From NCBI GenBank assembly GCA_029582165.1, contig CM055877.1, positions 33,258,249-33,322,248 on the forward strand: a stretch of 64,000 nucleotides of DNA. The letters run 5' to 3'. Position 1 is the stretch's first letter. Each line of letters opens with the position of its first letter. Made by a program: the position numbers and the translations under genes. Of this stretch, positions 10,902-23,316 are shown in pieces. Under the pieces are notes generated by a model. The model saw only the letters and a program-made list of their open reading frames with translations, had not been told where the DNA came from and did not search any database. The DNA comes from Portulaca oleracea (taxonomy: Eukaryota > Streptophyta > Magnoliopsida > Caryophyllales > Portulacaceae).

Positions 10902-11783
10902 TTCCCAATAATCTCCCACTTGTCCAACAAATGTTCGATTCCTTGAATTCCCTTGTCATTTACTGTCTCATGTCCAGATAAGGTAAGCTAAAGTCATCCT
11001 TATAAAATCTCTAAAATTCCACAATCTCCGAGTTAGTCTTTGAAAAGCAAATGATCATCTTTTGATTCATTTGAGCCCAGCCAAGCATTTTCAGTCTAAG
11101 CTCATCAAGTGGCCAACAAGACAATAGTCCCTAACAGGGAGGACATTGTCATCTTGTTCAACTACACATTCTCATATGGTCCAACTGCGACCTAGACACT
11201 GTCTTTCTGGCCTCCTGTTACGAAAGACATTCGACGCGATTCAAAGTCATAACAGACCATGTAGTTTATGTAATGAACTTAGGATTTAGGTATTATCCTT
11301 GAGTAGCGAGAGATCTTATGACATTCACAACTTAAAGAGCTCCCACTGCAGGTTAGTTCAGTAGTTGTTCTCAGCATTACCTATGTGATTGATTTAAGTT
11401 GTCTTTACATCACCATGACCACGAAACTTGATCATCACTTCAACCCTACATGCCAATTGTTATGATATTATCACTGTCCCTGTGAGATAATACAATTAGG
11501 AACTAGGTCGACTATCGACTAGGATTCGCGCTGTCAAGTTCACTTAATGTGGTTTCAGAAATCAGAATTCATCCAATTTCCCTTTTTAAATTCGCTAACC
11601 TTCTTGGGCATTTACATAATTCTAAACTACAATTGTTGTAAAGGTTAAATCTTATTCTTATTGATGAATCAACAAGGTCATAATTTATGAACAGTTCATG
11701 TAAACTTGACTTGTTCATATTCCGGAATATGGTTAATACCTATTGCCCATGTATGACTATCATGCTCTAACTGCAATAAGGGT
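10902..11783 (-). pseudogene. Minus-strand copia: 3' pol remnant
   Basis: Lies between the LTR at 10290-10901 and the rest of the same element's pol, which resumes at 13328 after a solo LTR insertion. By position it should hold the RNase H end and 3' untranslated region. It is too decayed for a domain call, but the CAATAAGGGT/GGGGTTTATTCC sequences at the two insertion edges join naturally. Confidence 0.45.
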
Positions 11784-13322
11784 TGTATGCACCGGAATTT
11801 GCACCGCCAAAATTTCGACCCGTCAAAACTGAACAAGTCACTTGGGTCGAACACCAAAATGGGTCATTGGGCTTGTGGAATCGGCAATATAGGCCCAACA
11901 TATCAAAATAGCCCGCATAGATATAATAAAACCCGCAGGGGTTTTAATAATCAGAAGCAGCCCAAAAGAAAGCGGACCCAAGACGCGCCTCTGGCCGAGA
12001 TGAATATAAACCCCGTAGGGGTTTTAAACTCAGGAGCAACGCGTCGTTTTGCCGGCCACGTCAGCGATCCGTGTGAAGGATATGAAAACCCGCAGGGGTT
12101 TTAGTCTTCAAATCTGGCACCAAAATCATCCCATGCATATCGCTTGATCATAGCCCCACGTGGTGGACCTTGTCTTGACCTCCCAAAACTCGCATGGGTT
12201 TCATCTTTACATGATGGAAGGGCATAATCCTAGGGATGTGTCCCCATCCATTTCCCTCCAAAAACATCCATGCCTTCACCTATAAATACCCCTTCATTCC
12301 ACCCTCATTCAAACTCTCTCGAAATTCCATTACCCATACCCTCCTTCTAACTCTTCCATAATCATTCTCATTTCATCATCATTCTCATACTACCATCCTA
12401 ACCATTCCCATATTCATCTTTCCTTCCAAGCTACAAGTCAAGGTCAAGTCATGGCGTAAATTCCATATCATCCATTACCTTTAACCAAGATTTGTACTTC
12501 ATTATTATCATATTTAAATTGTAATTTACGCTTTAGTTCCTTCATTTGTACTTGCTTCGTTTGTAAAAGAAAACCGCATTCATTTTGTATTGCATGTTCG
12601 GAATAATAACATCGCAAAATTAATTGAACTTCTCCCTGCTCTTTTTCATTTCAAAGTTCGATTTTAGTAGACTCTGTTTTCCAACAGGCGTATTCGAGAG
12701 TTCTTATAATTCTCGAATTCGTAACCTTACCCCCGAACCTAGAAATCGGGTTTCGTAGACCGGAGTTATTTGTTTGATTTTATGGTTTGTCGATTTCCTT
12801 AAATCGGCAAGCGACTCTTTAATTCTTTTTACAACTCTTTTAATTATCTAAAATACACTAATTTCAATCGAAATAATTAAAAATGATTTAATACATTCTT
12901 CTCACCAATCCAAGGCTAAACCCGAGAAAATGGGCTGGAAATTGATCAAAACCCCCGCGCGTTTTATGAATTTCTACCCAAATTTCTCTGGACCAAGGAA
13001 ATACATGGCCCAGTCCAGGGACTGTCAAACCCCTGCGGGTTTTGACAATTTTTGGCCACCCATTTTCTTCTTCTTGGTCCTGGATCTGGTGTTTGGGTCG
13101 GTATCGAGTCATTATTAAAATATTTCGGTGCAATTTCGAGTATTTAAATAATAAAAAATGGATTTGTAAATAAATAAAGTTTCATCACCTCGAAAACGAA
13201 TTTCGAAAATTAAACATATCCTTATTTAAGGATTAAGCAACCTTAGTCGGCTCCCGATCACATAAGTAGCGCATCCAAAAGTTGATCTCCCCTAAACGGG
13301 GAACGATTTTCCGGGTCCTACA
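11784..13322 (+). mobile_element. Solo LTR, TGTAGACACC-type (subfamily D)
   Basis: 1539 bp beginning TGTATGCACCGG and ending GGGTCCTACA, with TG/CA termini. The flanking 5-mers are AGGGT (11779-11783) and GGGGT (13323-13327), a target duplication with one mismatch. TATAAATA lies at 12281. It is the inverted homologue of the LTR split across 46117-46435 and 50860-52038. It carries six palindromic AAACCC...GGGTTT motifs (11928, 12007, 12085, 12185, 12948, 13024). It sits inside the minus-strand copia element, so it is the younger insertion. Confidence 0.8.
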
Positions 13323-13327
13323 GGGGT

Positions 13328-15868
13328 TTATTCCACAATACTTGCAATGAACCTCGCACATTTTTATATCATCTCCAGTAATGACCTTTCGTATGGGATG
13401 ATATCTCCAGAACTCATGCTTGGATTTGTAGTGAGCATTAGTTCCTTTGCTTGAGTGATGATTCCTATCAACAAAGCTCCGTTCCTTTCACAAGGCTAGA
13501 AACAACACCCATTTCTAAAACAAACTTCACAATCCTAAGAGTTTCTGTTCCTTTCTCATCCTTTTTAGATCTCCTGATTATTTCAAGACAATCAACTTCA
13601 CCTAAGGATATGGCATGATTCATGGGAATTAGTCCATTCTTGAAGCGGGTTGAACTATTCAACACATTATCAACTTTGATTTAACCAATCAAAATATTTA
13701 ATCTATCATTATAGATCTTGTCTTAAAGAAAATTCTTAGCCCCACCAATCCTTCATTTTGAAAATTATTCCCAAGTCAACCTAAGTAGATTGGAACATAA
13801 GAATCTTCTTCTCAAGAGGTAGTATGTCAATCACATACATCATCAACGCATTGCTCCCACTGAACTTCTTGTAAACACAAATTATTTTAGCAGTTCTTAG
13901 TACATCAAACCTTTTGATGCCCTGGTCAAAGTGATAGATGATTCCAACTCATAAAACCTCCCTTAAGACCACATATGGTCTCTTGAAGCTTATAAGGATT
14001 CCAACCTAAACCCTTTAGTTGTGTCAAGTATACATCCTCCTTCCAAATCTAATTTTGAAGGTTGTTTTGAAACCTATCTGCCACATCTCATAGTCATTCT
14101 ATGAAATTATGGCTAGAAGTATCTTAATGAACCCATGTTTTAACTTATTCTTGACGGCTCACGCATTCAACCAAGTCAACCATGTTCTAAATTTGATTTC
14201 TCACGTGGAGTCCATCTTGGATTTTATGGAATCATGACATGCTAGAGCTTCTTTGTAGTAGGTAGAGTCATTACTTTCTAAACGTAACATCTCGCACGCG
14301 CCCATCCATAGAGATTGATATCTTTATGGCTAACAGAGTTGTTTACATGACCTTGCTTAGAGTAGGGTCCATGGCATCTCCTCCTCAATTTTTGAAGAAC
14401 TTCTACTATCTCATCCTCGTTCTTAATTTTCTAACCAATAGGAAGATTTTGAACTGGGATCAGGTAGCGGAGTTTAAGGTGATGATTATAGTGTTTATAT
14501 CTCTTGAACTTCGGTAAGTTCAAAAACTCTCCCACTTTTTCTCTTAGAGATTGACATACTCTCTAAGAAGAAAGCATTTTGAGATACAAACACTATGCTC
14601 TACAATAGCTTGTAGAAGTGATACCCCTTTCTTTTGGAAAACAGTTCAGGAACCTTTCCTCTTCATATCATATATGGTGTCTTCTCTAGTGCTTTAGATA
14701 ATTCTTGTTCAATATTTACTATTTAGAGTTGTGGTCAATAACGTGTATCCCCAGAAGGTAACTGGTAATGCTGACTCAACCACCATCGATCACGCCATAT
14801 CTAATAGGGTGTGATTCCTCACTTCTGACTACCATTGTGCCATGGTGTTCCTGGAGAAGAGAGTTGTCGAACAATTAAACACTCTCTCAGATGGTTAGTG
14901 GAATCTTGGCTCAAATACTCACCTCCTCAATCTAATTGAAGGGTTTGGATTTTCTTGCCAAGTTGGTTTTCTACTCCACTTTAAAACTCTTTTATCAATT
15001 CAATGGATTTGGACTTGTGGCATATTAAATAGACATATCCATATCTACTAAGATTGTCACCCATCAGGCATGTTTTACAAACATCAAACTTTTCGAAGTT
15101 TAGGTTTTCCAAAAGTCCTGCACTATGCAGATTTTGAATGCATTTCTGATTAATATGACTAAGCTTACAGTGTCAGAGTTAAGTTTTGTTCGAGTCATTT
15201 GTTCAAACTCTTGGCTCAACCATTAGCACCCTTTCGATCGTATCTAGGTGCTCTCGCTATCTTGCCAAAATTACTTCATTCTGGAAATCTTTAAACTATT
15301 TGAACATTCTAGCTCCACATGCTTCTCATAGGCATGAATCACCTTGTCTTATTTTATTTCATCTTTGAAAATTGAAGGAATTCATCCATTGTACTTGTGC
15401 TCAATGGACTATATAGATCCATATGTAAGAATGTATGTTGGCACGGTTACCCTTTCTTGTAAAAGGTACAATCATGCTTTGCAGACATCATATGTTTGAA
15501 AGTCTGATTATTCTAAAGTCTATCACTGTGACGCTTCCGAATGTGCTTTGATCTACATGACTTAATAAATAGTTCCAAGGTTATTTTTGAATATGAGTTC
15601 TTCCTTTTAATTATTCGATGTGTTAGATGTGTTCATTCGAGATCCTCTCTCTCTAATTGAGAGCTTGAAATCAAATTTCTACTTATAATAAGAACATAGA
15701 ATCACCTATAAATTTCTATTATAAGTCTTGAGGAAGCGGATAAACAAGCAACCCTACATGAGGAACTACAACTATTGGCATGTTCCTATTTGTAGGCTGA
15801 CTCTCATCCTTCCAAACACATCTACTTTGTTGTAGATCCTGCAGATTTGCATAAATGCGAGTTTTACA
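13328..15868 (-). pseudogene. pol: Minus-strand copia pol: protease tail, integrase, RT
   Basis: Minus-strand translation in shifting frames shows copia landmarks. Near 15719-15860 there is 'ANLQDLQQSR' followed by 'LLVYPLPQDL', the region after the retropepsin active site. Toward 13.8-14.2 kb are RT relics: YEMWQIGFKTTF in place of 'MDVKTAFL', then FDQGIK.F and CVYKKFSGS. The catalytic YVDD reads YVID (13826-13837), so an essential aspartate is lost. Many stops and frameshifts. Order and strand agree with the LTR at 10290-10901. Confidence 0.7.
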
Positions 15869-15873
15869 ATCGG

Positions 15874-17289
15874 TGATAGACCTAAAACGTATAAGGTGTC
15901 TGTGTGCCGCAAGTGTACGGGTCTGTGTTGTAATAAAAATATCGTTCTCTCTCAGGGATTCGCATTCAACCACGCACTGAACTAGCTCGTTACAAAGAAT
16001 GCAAGGTCGATCCAAGGGTTGTGGTAAGGTTTTCTAAAACTAAACTAAGAAAGTAGGAATTTTTAGGGTTTTAACCAATTAATTAAAGACGTTCAGGGGA
16101 GTCCACTCTAGTCAATCATTCAAATTATCAACAATCCGGGTGTAGGTAACAAGATAATTCGGGGTCTATAATCTTTCTAGGCCTTATCACATCAATCTTT
16201 CGATCTGAAGTGAGCTATACTGATTAAACTAAACATTATTCTAACTATTTAATCCAATCAAAGATAAAGAATTGATTACAAATTGACCCTAGGCAAGAAT
16301 CATTATTTCTAAATATTTCTCAACCTATTCAATCTACGTTTTTCCAACTCAAGACTCAAACTTTCGTCATGTTGTCAAGAATCTAATACCAAGTAAAAGG
16401 CGGTTAGCCAGATTTTACCATGACATACAATATACGCAGATTAAACGAATAAAAAGATAACCAAACACCGAGACTGTATTAAAATTCAACAAAGAGAAAT
16501 CGAGTTTATCCCCCAAACAAAGGAAATTAGCTATTCATATTACTGAAAGTAAACATCGCAAAAAACTAAACAATAACAAGAAAACATGAAAGTAAAAAAG
16601 AAATAACCGTGTTCGAATTTGCGGAATCGATCTCTTCGTGTCACCTGAATCGATCTCTTTCGTATCCTTCGATCACTAACAACAATCTAAACTAAAAACA
16701 ATGTTTGTGAATTAACTGGAAAGAAACTATCTAAAATCTACCCTAAAAAGCTCTCTCAACTCTCGTCTAATGCTATGCTAAAACTAATTAAAATTCGACT
16801 CCCTCAAAACGGTAGACTCGAACCCTTTATATAGTACCAAATTAGAGCACAAAACGCTGGCAGCGTTTCCAAAAACGGTGGTCGCGTTTAGTTCAAAGGT
16901 GGATTTCTCCGTGTCTTGGCGCTGGCAGCGCCTGGAAAGCACCAGTAGCGTTTTGAGTTTTCATGGCTTCTGAAGTTGCTGGACGAGGCGCTGGCTGCGC
17001 CTTGTTGCTCCGTTCAAGCTGGGTCGGGTCTTGGCTTATTTGGGCTGCTTCCTCTTTCTTTTCTTCCTCTTCTTCAACTTCCTTTTTATTTTATTTGATT
17101 TTTTTCCATTTTTCCTCATCTTTTCATGGTTTTTGATATAATTCCATTGATTCTTGCAAAAACATACCAATCTCTCAACAAAGTGTATAAATCACAGAAA
17201 TTGACATAAAAATAGGGGAATTCGGATATAAAACGCATGAAATAAATATGTTTTGAGCCCTAAAAACTCTATATAAAAACAACTTATCA
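15874..17289 (-). mobile_element. Solo LTR, family C
   Basis: 1416 bp with TGATAGACC at one end and ACTTATCA at the other, flanked by a perfect 5-bp target duplication ATCGG (15869-15873 and 17290-17294). It is homologous in inverted orientation to 43471-44966. A minus-strand TATA (CTATATAAAGG) lies at about 16826-16836. Directly upstream are palindromes AAACGCTGGCAGCGTTT (16852-16868), GGCGCTGGCAGCGCC (16918-16932) and GGCGCTGGCTGCGCC (16987-17001). It interrupts the protease region of the copia element. Confidence 0.85.
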
Positions 17290-17294
17290 ATCGG

Positions 17295-18360
17295 TATCTA
17301 ATATCTCAAGTGGGTTTAATAAGGGTAGTGTATATCGTATATACATGATTTGGCTGTTAACCAGTAGCTGTCATTGGTTGCGTATGTACAACTATTTGTC
17401 CTTATCGTTCCTTTGACATCTTGTCTTTAATAGATTTCTTAAATCTTATTTACCCGTTTCACTACAAGAATATCTCTGGTCGCCTACCTTTTTGGCAAAA
17501 GGGGGATCTGAGGTTTCTCATGTTTTAAAATAGTCAAATTTTTTCAAAATATGAGCGCCATCAATAGGCCCCTATCTAGCTTAACCGAGTGGTTTCATAT
17601 TTATCAATTCTAACTAGTTTGTTGAACTTGGTTTTGAGTTGGCAATATTTGAAATCCTTCCTCAAATCAACATACATTTTTGAAGTTAAAGTCGCATGAA
17701 TACTATGACAATACGTGTATTCATTTGGCTTGATTCACCTCTTAATATTCATGTCTAACTCAATGTTATATCAAAGACATGTTTTTTTTATTCGCCTTCA
17801 AGACAATCTTGTGATGTCGATGTCGATGTCAATTAAGGAATTGGTGCAATTGTTCTTCTCATTCTCAAGGAGAAAACAATATTTAATTAGTGGCGGACGT
17901 TTGAATGAAAAGACATAAATTATTCTACGAGACAAATTGGTTCATTTTAGTCATTATTTATCAAAAAGAAATTAAACTATTTTAATTTCAAATCAAAACA
18001 CTTTAGTAACTCTCACTTAGTGTTTCAATTTTAACCAAGACCACAAGTCACATAGGCTCAAGTGGACATTGACCCAACAAAACTCGAGCTCATAATACCT
18101 TTGGTGGATCATCTCATGATCGATCATCAAAAATAACTCTTGGCAAGAAATTTGTATCGAATATAATATTTCTCTTCCTTGCTCTTAGCCCAAAACTATT
18201 TTGATAGCTAATTTGAATTGACTTAACTCTCACCCTACTTATTAATGACAAATAAAATAATTCGCGTTGGGGATTATTTTCCATCTAAGTGGTGTTCCGC
18301 TAGGTTGAGCAATAATTCAATTTTGAGAGTACGTTTGATTAACCTAAGCATGCAATTCTA
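17295..18360 (-). pseudogene. gag: Minus-strand copia gag remnant
   Basis: Placed upstream (on the minus strand) of the protease that the family C solo LTR interrupts, so gag is expected here. The minus-strand text is highly decayed; a Lys-rich stretch with a possible vestigial zinc-knuckle area lies near 17470-17500. No intact frame. The 5' LTR of this copia element was not found; the sequence passes into plus-strand SIRE-like sequence around 18360-18390. Confidence 0.45.
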
Positions 18361-18389
18361 GGTAAACTCTTTCGAAAAGCATAAAAGAT

Positions 18390-21114
18390 ATAATAAAATA
18401 ACCGAAGACAACATCTTTGAAACATCGTCCGAGCACCTAGAAGATGATGATGAGACAGAGGAGGTGACATTTGAAAAAGTCCTTGCACTCCGCAAGGAAT
18501 GACTTGCAAAAAGTGTTCACAAACTTCTATGAATTGAATCTGAATATATTCTTAAAGTTGAGAATCTTCAAGATCACATCTCTACCTTTGAAGCAGATAA
18601 ATTCTAGTTGTATGATTCCCATAAAGAACTCTCAAGCAAGGTCACCCTCCTTGAAGTACAAAAGTCTAATCACAATGACCGATACCAAGATTGCCATTCA
18701 TTCTCATCAAATTGACTAAAGGTCAGCAAAGCTTACACAAGCTCCTCAAATCACAACAAGTTTCCTTTAGCTACGAAGGGATTGGATATCATGCAACGAA
18801 CAACAACTATAGTATTTTCTTCGACAAAGTAAAAGAAAAACCTAACTAAAAACCACTACCTGTCCTAATCTCACTCATAACCAAAAGACCAAGGATCAAT
18901 CCTCCAAAATCCCCCCAAAACATACTCAAAAGGTCCTACTTCCAAAAATGCTCCCAGAGAAAACCAACTAGCCCTCATCCTCAAGATCCCCTCCATAAGG
19001 ACTCATAAACCATTCACCCACTTCTACCAATCTCCAAGACCTCACAGACCAATGTGGCAACTCAAACAACCACAACTCAAGACTCAGACCAAAGGAATCA
19101 CATAGATATGAGTTGTAAAGGGATCGATGATCAGTTCTCACTCTCTCAACACAAGTGTCGCTAATCTTACCATAATACCAAGGGAGATTTGATGTTGTTT
19201 TATTTTCGGGAATTAGAAAAAAAATAATCCAAACTTTAAAGGTATTGAAAAAAAATAATCTGAACTTGGAACTTTGTTATGGATGAGCTGAAATTTAAGC
19301 TCTATTATTTTAACATCCACTACCTAGTTAAACTCGTCCGAACAATGACGTAGTGGTGGTGATATTACACTCGGATCATACGTTTAACTATTCTTTTAGC
19401 TGCAACAAGTTCCACGTCTAATATGGCCACCACCCACGTCACTTTTTAGACGAGTTTAACTAGGTGATGGATGCTAAAAATAATAGATATTAAAGTTTAA
19501 CTCATCCATGACAAAGTTGTTTGTTCGGATTATTTTTTTCAATGCCACCAAAGTTTGCATTACTTTTTCCAATTTCCGTTTTCTTTTTTACAGGTACGCC
19601 TTAAGACCCAAAGCAACTTATGGTATTTTGATAGTGGCTGCTCCCACCACATTACTAGAGACGAGTCAGAACTACATGACATCCGTTCCTGTAAAATGAA
19701 AAAGTAACATTTGGTGACAAAAGTGAAAGAAAGATATCCAAGATTGATAAAGTAAGAAAAGCACCATTGACAACATCTACTTGGTGGAAGGACTAAAATA
19801 CAATCGCCTAAATATATCTCAACTTTGCGACGAAGGCAACCAAGTTATATTCGACACCGATGAATGTGATATACGAAGGAAGGACTCCCAAAATGTAGTC
19901 CTCAAGGAATCCAGGCTTGATAATGTCTACGTTATAGACTTGGAGAACTCTCCGTTGTGAAACTGTACCTGCCTTAAAGGATCTCTAAACAAAGCATGCT
20001 ATGGCATAGAAATATTGGCCATACGAGCATGGACACTACAAGAAAACTAAGTAAGGTCAATCTAGTAAGAGGTCTACCAATGCACAAGTATAAAAGAAAC
20101 AAAATCTGATATGCATGTGTAACGGGTAAGTAAGTTAAATCTCCATTCAAACCCTCAAAGGTAATACCCTCCTCTAAATGTCTGCAACTATTGCAAATTG
20201 ATCTTTGAGGGTCCAATCGTCCAATCCCCTTTAAAAGCCTTGGGCTAAGCATTTACACTATGGTTGTTTATGATTTCTCTAGATTCACTTGTGTCTTTTT
20301 CTTGAAGGATAAGACTAAGGTGCATCAAGAATTGGCCAATCTCTACTGAAGAATTCAAGTCCTCTACAATTCTAAAGTCATCTCAATCAGAAATGAACAT
20401 GAAAATGAGTTTGACAACAAAGATAAGGTTGGCAAGTTATGTGACGAAAGTGGAATCACCGACAACTTCTTGGCGCCAGGAACACCATAACAAAATGGAG
20501 TTGTAGAAAGAAAGAATCACACCTTGGAGAACATGCATGGCAAGAACAATTATGTGTGAGAACCACATTCCCAAGTTCTTTTGGGCAGAGATTGTAACGC
20601 CGCAAATTACATTCTAAATATAGATGCATCATTCGATCAATCCTCAAGAAGACCCCATTTGAGATATTCAAAGTAATACTTGTGGATTACCCCACACACA
20701 ACAATAGTAGAAACAAATTTTGTAAGTTTGGCGCATGCAACAATGAAGGAATACTTGTGGGTTACTCCACACACAATAAAGCCTATCGCATCTACACACA
20801 ATCTCACTAAGGTAATAGAGGGAAGCATTCATGTGATGAACTAACTAATCCTATTGCAAGTGATATACTACCCAAAGAATTCAAGATAAGTGGATCATCT
20901 GACGAAGAGGATGAATATGATAGGATGTCTCCAATCCATGAGAGGTAGAGATCAATCCCTCTCAAGGAGAAAATAATTACCGACAATTGGAATAAACGCC
21001 AAATGAGGAGTATGAACTAAATTGGCGACTCATCGAATGTGATTGATGAAATTGCTCAATCCTACAAGTTCAAACCTACCTATCCCGAAGAGAATCTTCT
21101 CTCCGATATAAATT
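18390..21114 (+). pseudogene. gag-pol: SIRE-like copia gag C-terminus, protease and integrase
   Basis: Plus-strand reading in mixed frames. About 18.4-18.8 kb resembles the coiled-coil C-terminal gag of SIRE/Maximus elements. At 19621 is WYFDSGCSHH with the protease DSG at 19630-19638. Integrase follows: LVRGLP near 20.06 kb, then the 'NGVVERKN' motif (about 20490-20515) preceded by a stop (TAA 20488-20490) where glutamine is usual, and GYSTHNKAYRIYT near 20.77 kb. RT and RNase H are absent because a Tat-like LTR starts at 21115. A MITE at 19207-19578 interrupts it. Likely the continuation of the gag at 10006. Confidence 0.75.
19207..19578. mobile_element. Foldback MITE inside SIRE-like element
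   Basis: 372 bp of near-complete inverted repeat: CGGGAATTAGAAAAA at the left and CGGAAATTGGAAAAA read in complement at the right. Paired internal blocks include ATGGATGAG and TAGTTAAACTCGTC. Flanking 9-mers TTTTATTTT (19198-19206) and TTTTCTTTT (19579-19587) match at 8 of 9, consistent with a Mutator-type duplication, although low complexity weakens this. Confidence 0.65.
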
Positions 21115-23299
21115 TTTAGACAATGGATTTTTGAACATAAATATATAGCATAACTATATAAACGAAGTAGAAATAAAGAAGAAGTTGATTGATAGGCTAG
21201 TTTAGACTTCTGGATTTAGCATGATTTTTATGCACTTTTAATGTAATTTTTATTATTTCCTTTTTATGTATTTTTGTTAGAAAAGTAGGAAATAAGGAAA
21301 ATAAAGGAAGTCAAAGCCAAAGCCGAAGCTGGAAGACTTGATCGCATGCATTCTCCATGTACAAGTTTATGTGAGGAATTGTATGCACAACTTTTATGTA
21401 AAAATGATGATTAAACCCTAACCATGCATGCCATGCATTACCTACGTGAAAGTACATGCAAATTCCACTAGAGGTCTCAAGATCAAATCCTCTCAAAAAC
21501 ACTCAAAACCCCTCTCAAAAGAGCACATGGCAATACTATTTCCGTCCATTGTGAACATCCCACCTTGATGTCAATCCTTTCACACCATCACCGTCCAAAG
21601 ATACATGAACGGAGGAAGGATTCATCCTCTATGTGCTCAAGGCCGGTCGTCCTTGACCACCGACCACGCGTAGGCAATTGACCACGAGCTGTCGTCCACT
21701 CTAAGTACACCCCGTCCACCTTGTAATTTGTGCCATGTTGACTGCATGAACCGAGAGCATGTATGTGCATGTATTTGAAGGTATCTCCTAAGCCTCCTAA
21801 ATCCTATAAATACCCCCCTCTTGTTGAAGCTAAAGGCACTCAATCATTCACTCATTCATCCCTTCTTTCCCCTACACTCACATTTCTCTCATTCCCTATT
21901 TCTATCATCATTCTCTAATCTCTCAATTCTTATTATCACTCCACCACCACTTTCTATCATCTTTCTATCCCTTCTTTAGCTCCATAATCTCGATTTCAAT
22001 CCTTCCCTAAACCTTTAAACCATCATCCTCACTATCCTCGCCATTCTTACACAAAAAGCCCACTAGAAAACCCTTAAAGAAGCCCTTTTTCCTACACCTT
22101 CTCTATCATCTTTCCACCATATTCTTAACATTATAATACCCATTCCTCCATCTTATCAATCCTTTAATCTATACTCTTATCTTACCATTCCTTATCCCTA
22201 CATAAATCCCCAATAAAACCTCCCAAAAGCATCACAAAACTACCCTAAGAACCCACAAAAAGAGTTCCTTTTTCCTATCCTTCTCCATCACTTTCCTACC
22301 ATTATTATCTCCATATCTCCACTCCTTTAAGCCCCTTTATCGCCATTCCCATCTTACCTTCCATTATTCCTCCACAAATCCCTAAAACTCCACATAAAGC
22401 CTAACCTTTCTACTAAATAAAACAGCACAAAAAGAGCATTTTCCTACCATTTTCTCACCCCTTTTTCGTACCTTTCTCCATCCACTTTTAGCACTATTTT
22501 GGCATCTTCAAGAGGAGTATTCAAGGCTTTCAAAGGCATCCAAAGAGGCTTCTACAAAGGCTAGGCAAGGCTTCTTTAAAGAAAGGTCATAATGTGAGCT
22601 TTTAGTTGTTTCTTCCTTGTAAATAATGTGTAAATGTTGTACTTTTATTTCATAATCCATGTTGCATGTTCAATGAAATAGTGCTATAAAGTTCATATTT
22701 ATTCTCTTTTTCAAACCTTATAAAAGCACACTTAAAAATTTTAGTAAAGTCGTTCCTTTTGTGAGAGGCGAACTCCTAAAGTTCGTAATTTTCGAGTTCG
22801 TAGCCGTACCCCCAAATCCACCCTTAGGTTTCGTAGGCGAAGTCTTTCTTTCTTTTCTCTTCTGTTTGTCTTTGCTTTTCACTTAAAACGTCGGGTGGCA
22901 ACTCCCATTTCGAACTAAAAACACATCGGGTTGCATAAAACTGTGGTAAAACATTGTTTTACAATGTACTGATCCAACTTTAAGGCTTTCTATATGTATT
23001 TCTAAATAGTGCTTGCATAAATTGCTTTCTTCCGAGCCTAACATTTAAAAGAGCAAATTGAATTAAATTTGGAAGAGTTTGGAACAAGTAGATGTTCACT
23101 CTTAAAGGTTTAATTCCAATGACTCATAAAATGCACAAGCGAAGGGAAAGGGATTTTACAAATATTATTCTCGAAATGTATAATTAAAATTTCTTAAAGG
23201 GTCTTTTTGAAAGGTTCAAACCCCAGCATAAATCTCCGAATCACACCCCAATACAACGTGGACGTTCGGAAGCCTGAACGGTGAAGAAAAATGTCAACA
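21115..23299 (+). mobile_element. 5' LTR of Tat/Ogre-like element (family B)
   Basis: About 2185 bp. The start is a decayed TGTAGACACC (TTTTAGACAA), aligned to the intact starts at 42803 and 43443. TATAAATA occurs near 21805 after a TATA-poor U3. The end is ATGTCAACA, immediately before a shortened primer site. Homologous to 42803-43442 and to 43443-46116. Its 3' 1219 bp (22081-23299) recurs at 27400-28618 and 31581-32782 as part of the tandem units. Confidence 0.75.
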
Positions 23300-23306
23300 T
23301 GATTTT

Positions 23307-23316
23307 TGGTGACTCC
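23307..23316 (+). other. Truncated primer binding site, unit A
   Basis: TGGTGACTCC followed directly by TTACTTG. In units B and C the site continues ACTGGGGA, so the 3' half was deleted here. Confidence 0.6.

Noticed and set aside
12930..13133. ORFs on both strands in the solo LTR
   Set aside because: They overlap the palindromic motifs, and the inverted copy of this LTR does not keep them open.
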